Notes: generated from the letters alone by a model not told the origin. DNA of 64,000 nt from Neoconidiobolus thromboides FSU 785 (GCA_025603075.1 MU626283.1:1-64000); one strand, 5' to 3'; positions 11,106 to 22,215 are shown, counted from the first letter of the stretch. A program made the numbers and translations.

Positions 11106-11532
11106 ATGCTTGAAAAAGCCTTTTATCTATCGCTACTATATTTTTATCTTCATTTACTTTAACTATTGAATGGTTTCATAAAGGTCATGTCCTTGAACCT
11201 CCTTGTAATGTGAAAGGAACAATCAACCGAACCAAAGACATTTTTACTTGTAAATGTGCCTCTTATTACTAAAATAAGGCAGTTGAAACTTCATCTAAAG
11301 CTGATACTGGTGACAAGCCTAACACTTGCCAATCAGGTGGTGTATACTTCAAAAATAAAGTAGCTGGTGCTATCATTAAATATTGTGAAGCAGAGTTTTT
11401 TAAATTGATACTTATGTTGGTAATGGTGCTCCAGACCACAGCTCCTTCTAATTCAGTTGTAATCCCAATGAAAACAAAGCCAAAGTATATCATAGACATA
11501 AATTTACTAATACATGCTCTATCAGCGATTGA
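11106..11532 (+). pseudogene. Decayed secreted Cys-rich protein gene
   Basis: A TATAAAAAG at 11052-11060 and an ATG at 11106 are followed by a sequence that reads as a signal peptide only after a frame change near codon 3-4. The downstream frame is protein-like and Cys-containing but is broken by TAA at 11270-11272, by another shift around 11400 and by TAA at 11449-11451; the last stop is TGA at 11530-11532. Codon use between the breaks resembles real genes. The ancestral family is not recognised. Splicing does not rescue it: no GT...AG pair removes all the breaks. Confidence 0.65.
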
Positions 11533-12007
11533 ACAATGACCTCTAATGTCATACCTAGCTATCTCACTATATCCTAAGCAATAAATACTATTTTTACTAT
11601 TTTCTTTAGTATTTAAAACTTTTTTTTATTTCAATTACTCTCTTGTTTTTAATTTATTTAATGCTTTGGCAACTGACTCAAGTTCTATATTTACATACTT
11701 TTAAAATGTTATAGCTGTAGCTTTAATATTGAATGTATATACGATTATATTAAATTATATATTAAATTTAGAATTTTATCATACCTGATTAGTCCTTCAA
11801 CGTCGACATTTCCAATAATTACAATAAGCATTCACATCTTATTTAAAATTTTCTAAATAAACAAATCGCTACTTTTAAAATCAATTTATTAAATTGAAGA
11901 TATTTTAAATTTTCCCAGTGTTGAACTTAAGATTATATAAAGATATTATATTCGCTATTATCTTTTAAAAATTATAAAAAAATTCCTATATTTTTATCAA
12001 ATTATAA

Positions 12008-12109
12008 TGGGGGATGTTTTTTTTGATTTCATTACTTTTTCCATCTCTTAAGCGTTGTTTGAATGGAAAGATTGTTAGTAAATTCTTAAACAAAAAAATA
12101 CATCCCCAA
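12008..12109 (-). mobile_element. Foldback MITE-like element, copy 5
   Basis: Full-length minus copy from tgggggatgttttttttg to aaaaaaatacatcccca. With the outer A/T included, both flanks read TA. Confidence 0.88.
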
Positions 12110-12224
12110 TTATTGTTTTGATTGTTACCTTATTTTAAAATTTTGATATTGACAATGAACAAATTAAAAAAAGTTTCAAAAGTTTCAAAAAGTAAAAATA
12201 TAATAAGAGTAAGAATTATAATAT

Positions 12225-12280
12225 ATGGCGATGTACTTTTCGTTTAATAAAATTATTAGATAAAAAAATACATTCCCATA
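12225..12280. mobile_element. Internally deleted foldback element (~55 bp)
   Basis: Both ends look like the family's left terminus: atggcgatgtacttttcgt on one side and the complement of GGGAATGTATTTTTTT on the other. The middle is lost. This looks like a two-left-ends derivative rather than a simple truncation. Confidence 0.6.
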
Positions 12281-12901
12281 TTATGTCAATATTGTATAAC
12301 ATAAATGAATGGTCTAAATTTCGATTACGAAAAAGAAAGGTTTCTTTAAAAATACCATAAAGATTTATATGTCACTCAGATAAAAATTGAGGCCAAATTT
12401 ATTCAAGAATTCAAATAATATAATAATTAAATGTTGTAGTATGAAAAAACTAATTTCAAAGTTAATAGTAAGTAATATGCTGGCTGAACCCGTGTACGTC
12501 TTTCATAAAGTTGCATGAGTTTATTTATCTACAAATTAATTTTGTTAAATTATATAAAAGGTTAATTATTGAACATATTAAAAATCCTTAAACTGTTTAC
12601 TATGATATCTATGTCTAATCTTGAATTTTATTGCTTATATAATTACAACCTTGAATTCCCTTAATGAAATACATCTTTTTGATACTTTATAAATTTAAAC
12701 TTTAACCTGTTTAATATTGATAGTTATAGCATAAATCTTTTATATATATTCATCACTCATAAATAAAGCAATGTTGTAGATACCATGTTTAAATTTTCGT
12801 AATAACAAATAAAAAAGGATACCAACAAATAATCCAATTCGTATAAAAAATGACAGTATGATATAGATTTAATGAATCTTAGTTTAATAAAAACAATAAA
12901 T

Positions 12902-13914
12902 TTAAGCACCATAGCCTCGAATATTCTCAGCAAATGCCCATTCTGTTTCTAAAGAATAAGGTTCTGAAATGGTAACTCCTTCTTCAGTAACTTTAGATAA
13001 TTGAATCTAAAGACAATTTAATATTTAAATTTTATAAATTATCCAAATTTTACCTTGTTGATTGAACGTGCATCTCTATAATACAATACTTTCATACTCT
13101 TCTCTAATACTTGCTTAGCTTCATCCTCACTTAATTGACCATTCGAGTTTTCATAAGCTTCTCTTAAAATAGGCTGTGCTAAATAAGCACCAAAACCAGT
13201 AGCAATAGTAGGTGCTTGATGGTGGTTACCCTTTAAATCAACTGCACCTAAAAATCTATTTATTTTTTAATTCGATTTTACTCTTAAATTCATTCTAATT
13301 ATTTTTACCCTTCGCCTTTAACGACACCAGCAATAACAAAATGATTCCATAATGGATTCATTTTAGTACGACGACTGTACATTAAATTGCACATATATTC
13401 AAAAATGTTTTTACTGTTTAACGAATGACCATCATCTTGAATTGCATCTTCGACACTAAATTTAGTTATTAATCCAGCCTTTTTTTGAAACTATAAAAAC
13501 GCACCTAATCTTCTTTAATATATGTTGTACAGCTTGATAATCTGAAATATCTCCGCTAGCTCCTAATAAAGTAGTTTTGTTTACTTTATGTAAACGCTGT
13601 ACATCCTTATATCTTGCCAATGAACCATAAGAAGCTAAATTTTAATAAATATAGCGCCTTTTTATTTATTCATCAAATTTTTACCTAAACAATCTGCAGC
13701 TAACATAACTCCATCTTTATACTTAATACCAATAACGGAAGTACCAGTAACAATAGGTTGTCTAGTTAAAAAATAATCAATCAAGAATTCATTTAATGTT
13801 ATCCTCTAGGTCTTACTGAGTATGTGTAACTGGAGCATGGCCATAACTTGTTTCTGGGTTATAACTTGGCTTAATGGAGGTAAGATAACTATCGTAACTT
13901 GGTTCACTATTCAT
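12902..13914 (-). CDS. PRE4: 20S proteasome subunit beta-7 (PSMB4/Pre4 type), 6 exons
   Basis: Coding exons in transcript order are 13914-13817, 13761-13685, 13634-13505, 13455-13309, 13255-13054 and 13006-12902, giving 252 residues. The mature N-terminus TQQPIVTGTSVIG, then GDISDYQ, MYSRRTKMNPLWN and GFLGAVDLKG are diagnostic for the Pre4/PSMB4 (beta-7) subunit. This subunit has no catalytic Thr of the active type and helps lock the two half-proteasomes together. The residues before TQQP are the expected propeptide. Frame and conserved residues chose the splice sites; at two boundaries alternative AGs break the frame. Confidence 0.93.
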
Positions 13915-14242
13915 TGTGTAATATAAAAATAAACTTTTTACAATTAAAAAATTAGTATATTGCTGCTTTACGTCATCCAAGCTTGGTTCTATTGCATTTT
14001 TCCAAAGTTCGCAATTTTTAAGTTTCCTTTTTGAGTGGAACCATTTTTGTATTTGCTTGATTTTGTTTTAATAAATCAAGCATTGCTTTTGAAGTATTAA
14101 AACAGCATCAGGTATTATTAATGTATGCCATCATTATACACTAAAATTAGTATACTATTTTAAATAACAAAATAGAATATAAATAAAATATTATAAAAAT
14201 TCACAAAAAAGTTTATTAATTAAAGAAAAGGCAAACCAAATC
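13915..14242. other. Spacer between the proteasome and MedA-like genes
   Basis: About 330 bp holding the promoter of the proteasome gene and the 3' region of the MedA-like gene. No distinct motif is recognised. Confidence 0.4.
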
Positions 14243-16453
14243 TTATTCACCTAAAGGCCTAAGATTAACCATCAAAGTAGAAGATCTAGAAGCAGTATGT
14301 TTACCAACCACTTTTTTTAAAGCATCAGCAATGGAATTGATGGGGAAAATTTTTATCCCCTTTTCAATATTTCTGGGCTTAGGGTTAGGGAAAGCCATTA
14401 TTTTGCGAAATAAAGTTTGATAATCCTTGGTATTCCTAGAAATTGTTATTGGTGTAAAAAGTTCCAAATTCCTACGAATTCGATTTTTTTCTTCTAAGGT
14501 AAAGATTACTTGTAATAAAAATTCTAATAGATTCACTAAATCCACTGATGTTACAAAATGTGACTCTTTATCGTCACTAGAAATAATAGATATTACGCTA
14601 TGTTCAAAAGGAAGGAACAAGGTGTCTTGTTCCTTATCTTTGTATTGTTTTGATTCAATCATATACTCTTCTTGAGAAATTACTTCAAAGGAGCAATATA
14701 ACGTATTTTCACTATGTCTTCGATTAAATTTTATCAACCTACGCCCAAAATCAGTTTCATTTTTAGTCCTAATTCAATTTATAAATAAAAGCTTATAATA
14801 ATTTCTAATAATTTCAACTTACCAACTTTCAACAAATTGTTTAACATCAGACTCAAAGATCAACTCAGCCCGATTTAATACACCATGAAATGAAGCAGTA
14901 TTAAAAGTGATTTTCTTATCATCATTGGGACTTGTTAGATCATTCATCTTTTTACTAAATATTTTCTTATTCAATTTCAACTCAAGCTTTTGTTCTCCTT
15001 TTTTCCTTTTATTAGGTGGCTCTGAAGAATCTTCCTTTACATTCAACTTTGGCTTCAGTTTACTTCCATTCCCCATAGGAACTAATTTCTTTTCCCTAGG
15101 TTTATTGCTTTCGCTAGGTGGAGATAAAGTACTAGGAGTTGAATTTGGCTCTGAGGTAGTACTTAATTGATTTTCACATGAATTAGTTTCCACTAACCCA
15201 GGAGATCTTTTAGCTTGATTACTTTTATAATGTGTCTTTGCTAATGTCATATTCATTCCACTAATTTGGTTAACACCATCTTCTGGAGATCTGCTATTAT
15301 TAATCTCTTTGCTCTTACTTTTTCTCCTTTTTATTTCTTTTACATTACTAAATTTATTAATTGTTTTTTCCTGTGGTGTTGTCCTCATTTCATTCACTCC
15401 ATTCATTAATGTCGGTTCTGCATATTTGGCATGCATTTTTTGTTCACTCTGTACTAAATCAAATACATTGTTATCAAACAACCTATCTTTATAATAAAGC
15501 AACATACTATCATTATTAACTAGATTTAATCCTCCTATAGTAGTACCAATATTATTAGCATGGATATTTGAATTATTTATAGTAGTAAATAAAGTAGGAT
15601 CAAATCCACTATTACTAAACGCTGGGCTTAAGAAGGGGTCATAAAGGGATTGGCTTGCTAACATTTCTTTTTCGCTTTGACTTGGATAATAGTTAGTAGA
15701 TTCTAAACTACTCCTTAAATGGTTCATATATGTTCCCATTCGTAGTCTAGGCTGAGGTGGATTAGCAGAGTGCAAATCATATGTCATTGGAAGAATTTGA
15801 TTATAATTGTTATAGCCAAATAATGGTTGATATGTTTGGTATAAATCATTTCTTGGTTGATGATCTACTTTATAATCATAGCTTGTAGTATTTATAATTA
15901 AATTTTCATGAGCTATATTTACAGTGTCATTATTAGTACTCATCGTTAGATTATCATTTGTGAAATTATTAGCTACATCAAAAAATTTCTCATTACTATT
16001 CATCATGCTTATACTATCAGTAGTAACTCCGGTGCTAATATTAACGCTAGATTGATTGGTTACTATACAAGCATCTACATTGTTGGTATTAGTCGGTATA
16101 CTTGGGTTAATACTAGTGGTATAAACGAAATCCCCAAAGCACCAGTTTCGAATTGGAATTTCCATATTTCCTTCAAAAGTTACCGAAACTACGTAAAGAG
16201 GAGCTTTATTATCAAACCAACCAATTTCTTCCATCTTTGGTAAAATGGCACTCAACTGTATATAACCTCTCGCCGATAACCATTGTACAGTATCTAATAA
16301 CTTCATTCCAATAGCTAATTTTAAATTTAAATTCATTAATTCTGGACATTTTTCTAATTGTGCTGTTATCCTTTCCCCTGGTTCACCAAGACGAGGAAAA
16401 TATTCAAAAACTCTTACGGGTAAAGTTTGAAATCCAAAAGAGTGCATCAACAT
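14243..16453 (-). CDS. MedA/Ren1/Acr1-like developmental regulator, 2 exons
   Basis: Exons 16453-14823 and 14768-14243 encode 718 residues. The N-terminal block (PVRVFEYFPRLGEPGERI) and the C-terminal block match the conserved architecture of the fungal Medusa family as I recall it. The C-terminal block begins VESWTKNETDFGRRLIKF and contains EEKNRIRRNLELFTPITIS and FPNPKPRNIEKGIKIFP. Between them is about 400 residues of low-complexity Asn/Ser-rich sequence with basic patches (KEIKRRKSKSK, KRKKGEQK) that could serve as nuclear signals. Family members control conidiation and adhesion in filamentous ascomycetes and are thought to act in the nucleus. The single intron (14769-14822) splits a Trp codon inside the conserved SWT. 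The role in this organism is inference. Confidence 0.7.
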
Positions 16454-18966
16454 TTTGAGTTTATTTTGATGAAGATGCTAAAAAAAAGTAGAACAAAGGC
16501 ATGAGCAATGTTATTATTGAAATATGATATATGACTACCTTCAATTAACTTGTAATTTTTAAATGATATTTAATAATGAAAAAGAACTTATTGGTTTATA
16601 ATCTGTAATTTAAATAAAAAATCTTCATTCATATTTATAAATTTATTCTTAAAGAATAGTTAAATGGATTAAATTTGGTTTTTAAGCAGGTAAATTTGAA
16701 ATTTGGCTTGGTTTCTCGCAATGAACCATAAAATTGAGTTGCAATCAAAGCTTTATCGAACATTAACTAAGAGAACAAAGTAACTCCTTTTAATAACACA
16801 ACCTATAGCTTAAAATCAAAATTAGTATCAGCATAATAATAACTAAAGAGCGTTAAATAATACATATTTGCTCCATAAAGCGATGGACAAATTAATAGTA
16901 TATGGTTACTTCACCATAAATAATGGAAGCTTAAGGGTGACCCATTAAAAGTTCCATATAAGTAAGAAGCCAATCTAATTATAGTAAAATTCTAAAAATA
17001 ACCCTGAAATTTTAAGGATTAATTCAAGTGTTTTCTTTCTACCACTTCTTTTTTATTGGCTTATTATGCTTGTACTCATCGTTACTCCAATTAAACCGTG
17101 GGAAAGTTGTAAGCAAGTGTAAGCATCCCTTATTGTTAACTTTCGAATAATAAAATCAATTTCTTGGTTTTCAATTTAATAGGTTAAATAGCGCCAGTTA
17201 TAAACTTATGTTTCAGTTTTTAGTTTACTTTAAATTATATTTATTTTACTTTTAAATAAAAATCAATCAATTATAATGTTAATAGCTTAAATTATACGTT
17301 TAAGAAGTAAATGTCATATATTAGATATATTTAGATGGTTAAAATTTAACCGCTTCATTTCAATAGTCCTCGAAGAATAATAATAAGTTATTATAAATAG
17401 ACGAAGTTATTAAGTATACTATAAAGTTTATAAAAAATAATATAAAGGCTATAACATAACACATAAAGTTAAAACTTATCCAATAAATTGAATGTGAAAG
17501 GGGCCATAATTTCGAACTCAAGTAGCAACATCTCAATTTTTTAAAACTTGGCCAATTATGTATTGCTAGGTTGAGATTTTGGTGTTCGGTTATTAAATGT
17601 AAAAATTTTATTTTTAAGCTAGAACATTATTTTTAGTTAAAATTATTGGCTAAACAAAAAAGTATTTTGCAATATTTAAAAGTAAAGTTTAATTTAACTT
17701 TTTAGGGTTTACAGCTATTGATGATATACATAAGTTGAATCTATTAGTAATTAATACTATTAATCGATTTTTCTCTCTAATTTATTATTTGTAATAATGA
17801 GCTATTAATAGTGTTCTTTAGCATATAATAAGTAACTAAATCGCTATACTATTAGCTAAGTTTCATGGAAGAATTAGCATACTGAAGTTATAAATTTATT
17901 AGGAGCACTCTTCACAACATAAATATATATCTAGTGAAATATAATGATGTCAAATGCTATTGAGCTATTGCGATAATACTCTGTTTTTAAACTATTTAAA
18001 GTTTCATAAGTTTTTTGTATTCGTTATTTTTAATATACTCAAGCTGTTCTATTAAATTAACTCACTAAATTTTGTTTTTTCGAAAAAAGCTATCAAACCT
18101 GTATACTCTTATATTAAAAGCACCTGCTTTACTATTATTATGTTAAATAATCGTATTTTTTTGTGTAATTATTTTTAAAACTCAATTTCAAACATTTTGA
18201 AATATTACCTAATATGGTAATAAATCCAGTTAAATGCAATTCATCTTTTTATGACAATGATAAAGTAAAGACCATAAGTACAGCTTTTGATTAGTTATTT
18301 AATAAATATAATAGCTTTTTATTTTATTTTAAGTGATATTAAACATAATCAATCATCACATACATCCACACTGTTTATGCTTTTTACAAATTTTTCGAAA
18401 TACATTTCAACTCATTTGATATTTTTAAGTTTGGTCATAATACCCGGGTTAAAAGCTACATGTAATTCAAATTCAGAATAAAATTTGTTCATGAAGAAAA
18501 TCACATTAGTTCCGTATTTAATACCCGATTATCTGAATAAACATGTACCTAGTTTTCTAAAATTTTCCGCTCTTCCTATCCACCCTTAACCCTTTGCTTT
18601 GATTATAATTTATAGGCAACTTGTTCCTATTATTTTGGCTTTTCATCCAAAATTTAAAAATGCTTCATCTCTTCTTCCCCATATCCACATGAGGTTAAAC
18701 ATATAAAGACCTAAATACAAGTCGCCCTAGTAAAATATGACTTTTGAGTTCAGCTTACAAGAATTTAGAGATCTTATAAGGATCTATCAACTTTATTTGA
18801 TATCTCCCCTACCTTTATGATGTCTTACTTTAGCTCTTTCCTTCTTCACAACTAAAAGCACCTAAGATTCGCTTATTGATTTTTTAAGACTGTATTAAAA
18901 GAGAACAATACTGAATATAAAATAATTGACCATATTTCAAATCAAAAGTTTATAATTGCTGTAAAA

Positions 18967-19065
18967 TGGAAATGTATTTTTGTATTTAAGAATTTTGCTA
19001 ACAATTTTTTCACTCAAATAGCGCTTAAAAGATGGAAAAAATAGTGAAGCCAAAAAAACATCCCT
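18967..19065 (+). mobile_element. Foldback MITE-like element, copy 7
   Basis: Full-length plus copy from tggaaatgtatttttg to ccaaaaaaacatcccta. Confidence 0.85.
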
Positions 19066-19233
19066 AAGTAGTCTTCTTTGATTTTAATTGATCTAATAAT
19101 TATTATACATAAAACTTACACTTTTGTGATATATAAAAATCAACAACTTTGAGTTATTAAACATAATTATTTATGAATGGATACACTTCTTATATTTATT
19201 TTCTATAGTTGTAACTATAACAAAAGTAATATA

Positions 19234-19332
19234 TGGGGATATCTCTTTTTAAGAAACTTACTAATATATTTTCCGCTTAATAGCACTTAGAAAATGGAAA
19301 AAGTGATAAAACCAAAAAAAAATATCACCATA
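19234..19332 (+). mobile_element. Foldback MITE-like element, copy 8
   Basis: Plus copy with a diverged left half (tggggatatctctttttaag) and a right end aaaaaaaaatatcacca. The flanks are TA on both sides. A minus-orientation fragment starts immediately after. Confidence 0.75.
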
Positions 19333-19380
19333 TGGGAGTGTTTTTTTTGACTTCATTATTTAAGGGATCTTTTAAATAGT
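19333..19380 (-). mobile_element. Foldback element fragment
   Basis: Only the first ~28 bp of a minus copy (tatgggagtgttttttttga, cttcattatt) remain, cut off before the inner repeat and directly followed by the next copy. Confidence 0.6.
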
Positions 19381-19382
19381 AT

Positions 19383-19484
19383 ATGGGGGTGTTTTTTTGT
19401 GTTTAAGAATTTTACTAACAATCTTTTCACTCGAATAGTGCTTAAAAAATGGAAAAATAATGAAGTCAAAAAAAACATCGCCAT
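19383..19484 (+). mobile_element. Foldback MITE-like element, copy 9
   Basis: Full-length plus copy from tgggggtgtttttttgtg to caaaaaaaacatcgcca. Its right edge abuts the next copy. Confidence 0.85.
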
Positions 19485-19559
19485 ATGGAGATGCATTTTC
19501 TTATTTCGCTACCAATTTTTCTACTCAAATAGCACTCAAACCGAAAAAGTAATGAAACT
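19485..19559 (+). mobile_element. Foldback element, right-truncated copy 10
   Basis: Plus copy starting tatggagatgcattttctta with a ~15-bp internal deletion; it stops after gaaaaagtaatgaaac, so the right terminal repeat is missing. Confidence 0.65.
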
Positions 19560-19774
19560 GTGAAATCTGGTACTCAGTGATTTGAGTCAAGGACAGCTAT
19601 TACTTGGTTGACTACTCTATAAGTTAAAAAGTCTTAGTTTATATGACTAAGATAGACTTGGATTATGAAGAATGGCACGTAGTAGGCTACGGACTATGTA
19701 AGACAAATAGAATAGACAATACTAATGTAAAATCTATGTAAAATACTATTAAGTAAAGTTAGTGGCTTTATTAA

Positions 19775-19979
19775 ATGGGGGTGTTTTTTTTGGCTTCATT
19801 AGAGGATGTATTTTTGTATTTAAGAATTTCGCTAATAATTTTTTCATTCAAATAGCGCTTAAAAGATGGAAAAAATAGTGAAGCTAAAAAAACATCCCCA
19901 TTACTTTTCCATCTTTTAAACACTATTTGAATGAAAAAATTATTAGCGAAATTCTTAAATACAAAAGTACATCTCCAAA
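19775..19979 (-). mobile_element. Foldback element interrupted by another copy
   Basis: A minus copy begins atgggggtgttttttttggc (19775), breaks after ttcatta and resumes at ttacttttccatc (about 19898), ending aaaagtacatctcca. The gap is filled by a complete plus copy (19802-19900). Confidence 0.85.
19802..19900 (+). mobile_element. Foldback element nested in copy 11
   Basis: Complete plus copy, gaggatgtatttttg to ctaaaaaaacatcccca. The disrupted host reads ...ttcATTA | element | ATTActttt, while an unbroken family copy (12008) reads ttcattacttttt. This shows a short TA-containing target duplication (TA, TTA or ATTA cannot be separated). Confidence 0.88.
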
Positions 19980-20356
19980 TGTTCGAGATATTAAGGAATA
20001 ATTCAGTTAAAAAGCCTCGAGCTATTATGTTTTAGAACCTCTTTTATATTCCGACAAGTATATATATCAAAACAAGAGGATAACGTTCTTTGAGACAAGA
20101 TATAAGTCCTTATACCAAATCAAAATAAGAGGATTGGGATTGATTGTCTCTGAAACCAAAAACACAATAACTTAAGCGATTGTTATGTTATAATTAACCA
20201 TGGGGCTGACAAAGCGATATTTCACAAAACCAAAAAAAAGCTAATCACAATAACAACTGGCTTATTTTTAAATGGTTTATTAAATAAATCATTTTTTAAA
20301 AGTATACTTTTTGGAGAATAATATTCGTCTACTATTTAAACATTTTAATTAAATAA

Positions 20357-20449
20357 AAATGTTTTTTTTGTTTAATAAATTATTAACATTTTTTATTCCT
20401 CAATGATGCTTGAATAAACAAAATAATGAGACTTAAAAAAACATACTCA
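20357..20449 (+). mobile_element. Degenerate foldback element
   Basis: Older plus copy: aaatgttttttttgtttaat, a weak inner repeat, and ttaaaaaaacatactca at the right. Several small deletions make it the most diverged copy in the cluster. Confidence 0.6.
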
Positions 20450-20489
20450 AATAATATTTAAAGATATTTGTCTTTTATAAAAAAAATAT

Positions 20490-20601
20490 AGGGATATGTG
20501 AGAATATATTTTTGTGTTTAAGAATTTCACTAACAATTTTTCCACTCAAATGATGCTTAAAAGATGAAAAAAACAATGAAGCAAAAAAAAAAACACCCCT
20601 A
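20490..20601 (+). mobile_element. Foldback element with left-end insertion
   Basis: Plus copy between TATA flanks. About 10 extra bases sit near the left end (agggatatgtgagaatatat); the right end is aaaaaaaaaacacccct. Confidence 0.75.
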
Positions 20602-20743
20602 TATCATTTTTATTTTTTTATAATTTATAGTTTTCGCCTAATAATATTTTTTCACAAATCATATTAAAAACAAGTATTTAAGAATTAATATAACTGTTAA
20701 ACAAATTCAACTTTAAAAATATAAACTATTGTTTAATTAAATA

Positions 20744-20841
20744 TGGGAATGTTTTTTTTGGCTTCATCACTTTTTCCATTTTTAAGCGCCATTTGAACGG
20801 AAAGATTAATAGTAAAATTAAATGAAAAGATACATCTGCAT
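20744..20841 (-). mobile_element. Foldback MITE-like element, minus copy
   Basis: From tgggaatgttttttttggc to aagatacatctgca, with the inner TTTTTCCA repeat preserved. Confidence 0.82.
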
Positions 20842-21245
20842 ATTAAAAGCTAATTTAATTAAATTATTTGAAGTATTTAAAATAACTATTAATAAAAAGC
20901 AAGCTGATAATTAACTCTTTATTAGTTTTATTATATATATACATAACAATAAAAAACAAGGATACCTAAATGATCAAATCAGTATTAGAAATATTATAGT
21001 TTAATTTAATAATTATTTTATTAGATATAAAGTTATTATAACAATGCTAGTATTGCTATTAGTTTTCAAATCAAATTTAATAATTTAAAATTAAAATATC
21101 AAAGTTTATTCAAGTATATTGACAATAAATTATTGAGACACAACAATATCAATTAGGATTCACATACTTTTTATTAACATCAAAATAAAATAAATACATT
21201 TAACTAAAAAACTGAAATCTAATAACAAAATAAAGAACCACTTAT

Positions 21246-21342
21246 TGGGATGTTTTTTGGTTTCATGAGTTTTTCCATTTTTTAAGCGCTATTTGAGTAG
21301 AAAGATTATTAGTAAAGTTGTTAAGCAAAAGAATACATTCCC
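21246..21342 (-). mobile_element. Foldback MITE-like element, minus copy
   Basis: From tgggatgttttttggttt to agaatacattccca; full length with an intact inner repeat. Confidence 0.85.
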
Positions 21343-21357
21343 ATGTCATAATAATTT

Positions 21358-21640
21358 AAAAGTAGCATTTACATTGTTCCACAATAGAAATTTAACTATA
21401 AAGATAAGTCACAGCTACAGAGATAAATAAATAGTGAACAATGAATAATGTATAATATATAATATACAACAATAAAAATTAATCTAATAACCTATTTGAA
21501 CAATCATATTAATTACAAAACAATTAAAGCGTAAATAGAAACAAAAATTAAATGATCTAAAGTAGCACTCATGTTATTTTATAATAAAAATATAATCACA
21601 AACATAAGTCCCAGTTACAAAGATAATCAACAATCAATTA
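21358..21640 (+). repeat. Diverged direct duplication (two ~80-bp units)
   Basis: The segment near 21358-21440 (aaagtagcatttacattgtt, ataagtcacagctacagaga) recurs near 21558-21640 (aaagtagcactcatgttatt, ataagtcccagttacaaaga). The units are clearly related but diverged and encode nothing obvious. Confidence 0.55.
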
Positions 21641-21865
21641 TTTAACATTAATTGACCTAAACAAACATATTAAATATCACATATAAAACCTAATTAATTA
21701 ACACCATAAAATTCCCACGATTTGAAGTATTAAACCTACTGAAACTATCAAAGATAATTAAGTAGTTTAACTGAAAGTACTCTAATTTAATAACCATTAT
21801 TATAAAATATTTAAACTAATATATACAATAATACGATTACTAGTATCAATTTAAGCCCAAGCAAA

Positions 21866-21930
21866 GGCTACACGTGGGGATCGAACATCAAACTTGGAAA
21901 TAAAGTTAGCACGTGGGCTAAGCTTTTGGA
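21866..21930 (-). pseudogene. tRNA relic (Lys-like)
   Basis: Read on the minus strand it contains GTTCGATCCCCACGTGTAGC, the T-arm plus acceptor end of a typical tRNA, preceded by an AACTT/AAGTT stem with a 7-nt TTT-containing loop and by AGCTTAG as a D-arm remnant. The T stem no longer pairs and the 5' acceptor strand is lost, so it is not a functional tRNA. Lys identity is a guess from the T-arm sequence. Confidence 0.45.
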
Positions 21931-22205
21931 TATTAATTGAAATTTTAACCAGAGAAAGAAAAGAGCCAATAAATAACAAAGAAAAAATTATTGAACTTAA
22001 AAAGAGAATAAAGAATACTAAAGAAATTCAAAGCAAAACTTTTATGTCCCATGGAATTTTAATTCGGATTGCTTAGTGGAGTAGTTTAACAATTATTTGA
22101 TTACTTTGTTCCCCTCAAGTTAAAATGGGATTATTAAAAGCCATATTATGAAATAATTCCCTCATCTTTTTATCATCATTTTAGATTTTTGACATTTTAG
22201 ACTCA

Positions 22206-22215
22206 TATATAAATA
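22206..22215 (+). promoter_or_regulatory. Candidate TATA box of endopolyphosphatase gene
   Basis: TATATAAATA about 55-64 bp upstream of the ATG at 22270. Confidence 0.4.

Larger units (their letters stand above)
11533..12901. other. Gene-free spacer with two foldback elements
   Basis: No gene seen between the decayed gene and the proteasome gene. The region holds the copies at 12008-12109 and 12225-12280. Confidence 0.5.
16454..22205. other. Gene-free, repeat-rich island
   Basis: Nearly 6 kb with no supportable gene on either strand. From 18,967 to 21,342 it is crowded with foldback elements, some abutting or nested, followed by a diverged duplication (21358-21640) and a tRNA relic. Short frames at 17066, 18287, 18735 and 21894 were examined and not accepted. 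Confidence 0.6.

Noticed and set aside
11270..11451. In-frame TAA codons read as evidence of TAA reassignment
   Set aside because: All other genes here use TAA or TAG as real stops and the same locus also has frame changes, so decay is the simpler explanation.
11269..11499. 76-codon minus-strand frame
   Set aside because: Antisense shadow of the decayed secreted-protein gene; the plus strand has signal-peptide and Cys-coding features.
12480..12530. ACGGGTTCAGCC on the minus strand as a tRNA T arm
   Set aside because: No acceptor, anticodon or D-arm partner could be found around it.
17040..17170. Hydrophobic-start frame reading FSFYHFFFIGLL... with Cys downstream
   Set aside because: Short, ends without a family resemblance, and the in-frame ATG is ambiguous.
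18287..18481. 64-codon plus-strand open frame
   Set aside because: Low-complexity AT-derived composition, no context supporting a gene.
19620..19660. Small hairpin GTCTTAGT...ACTAAGA
   Set aside because: Only about 7 bp of stem and no repeat elsewhere in the window; expected by chance in AT-rich DNA.
21894..22076. 60-codon Lys/Glu/Ile-rich open frame
   Set aside because: Starts inside the tRNA relic and shows no similarity or exon structure; likely chance.
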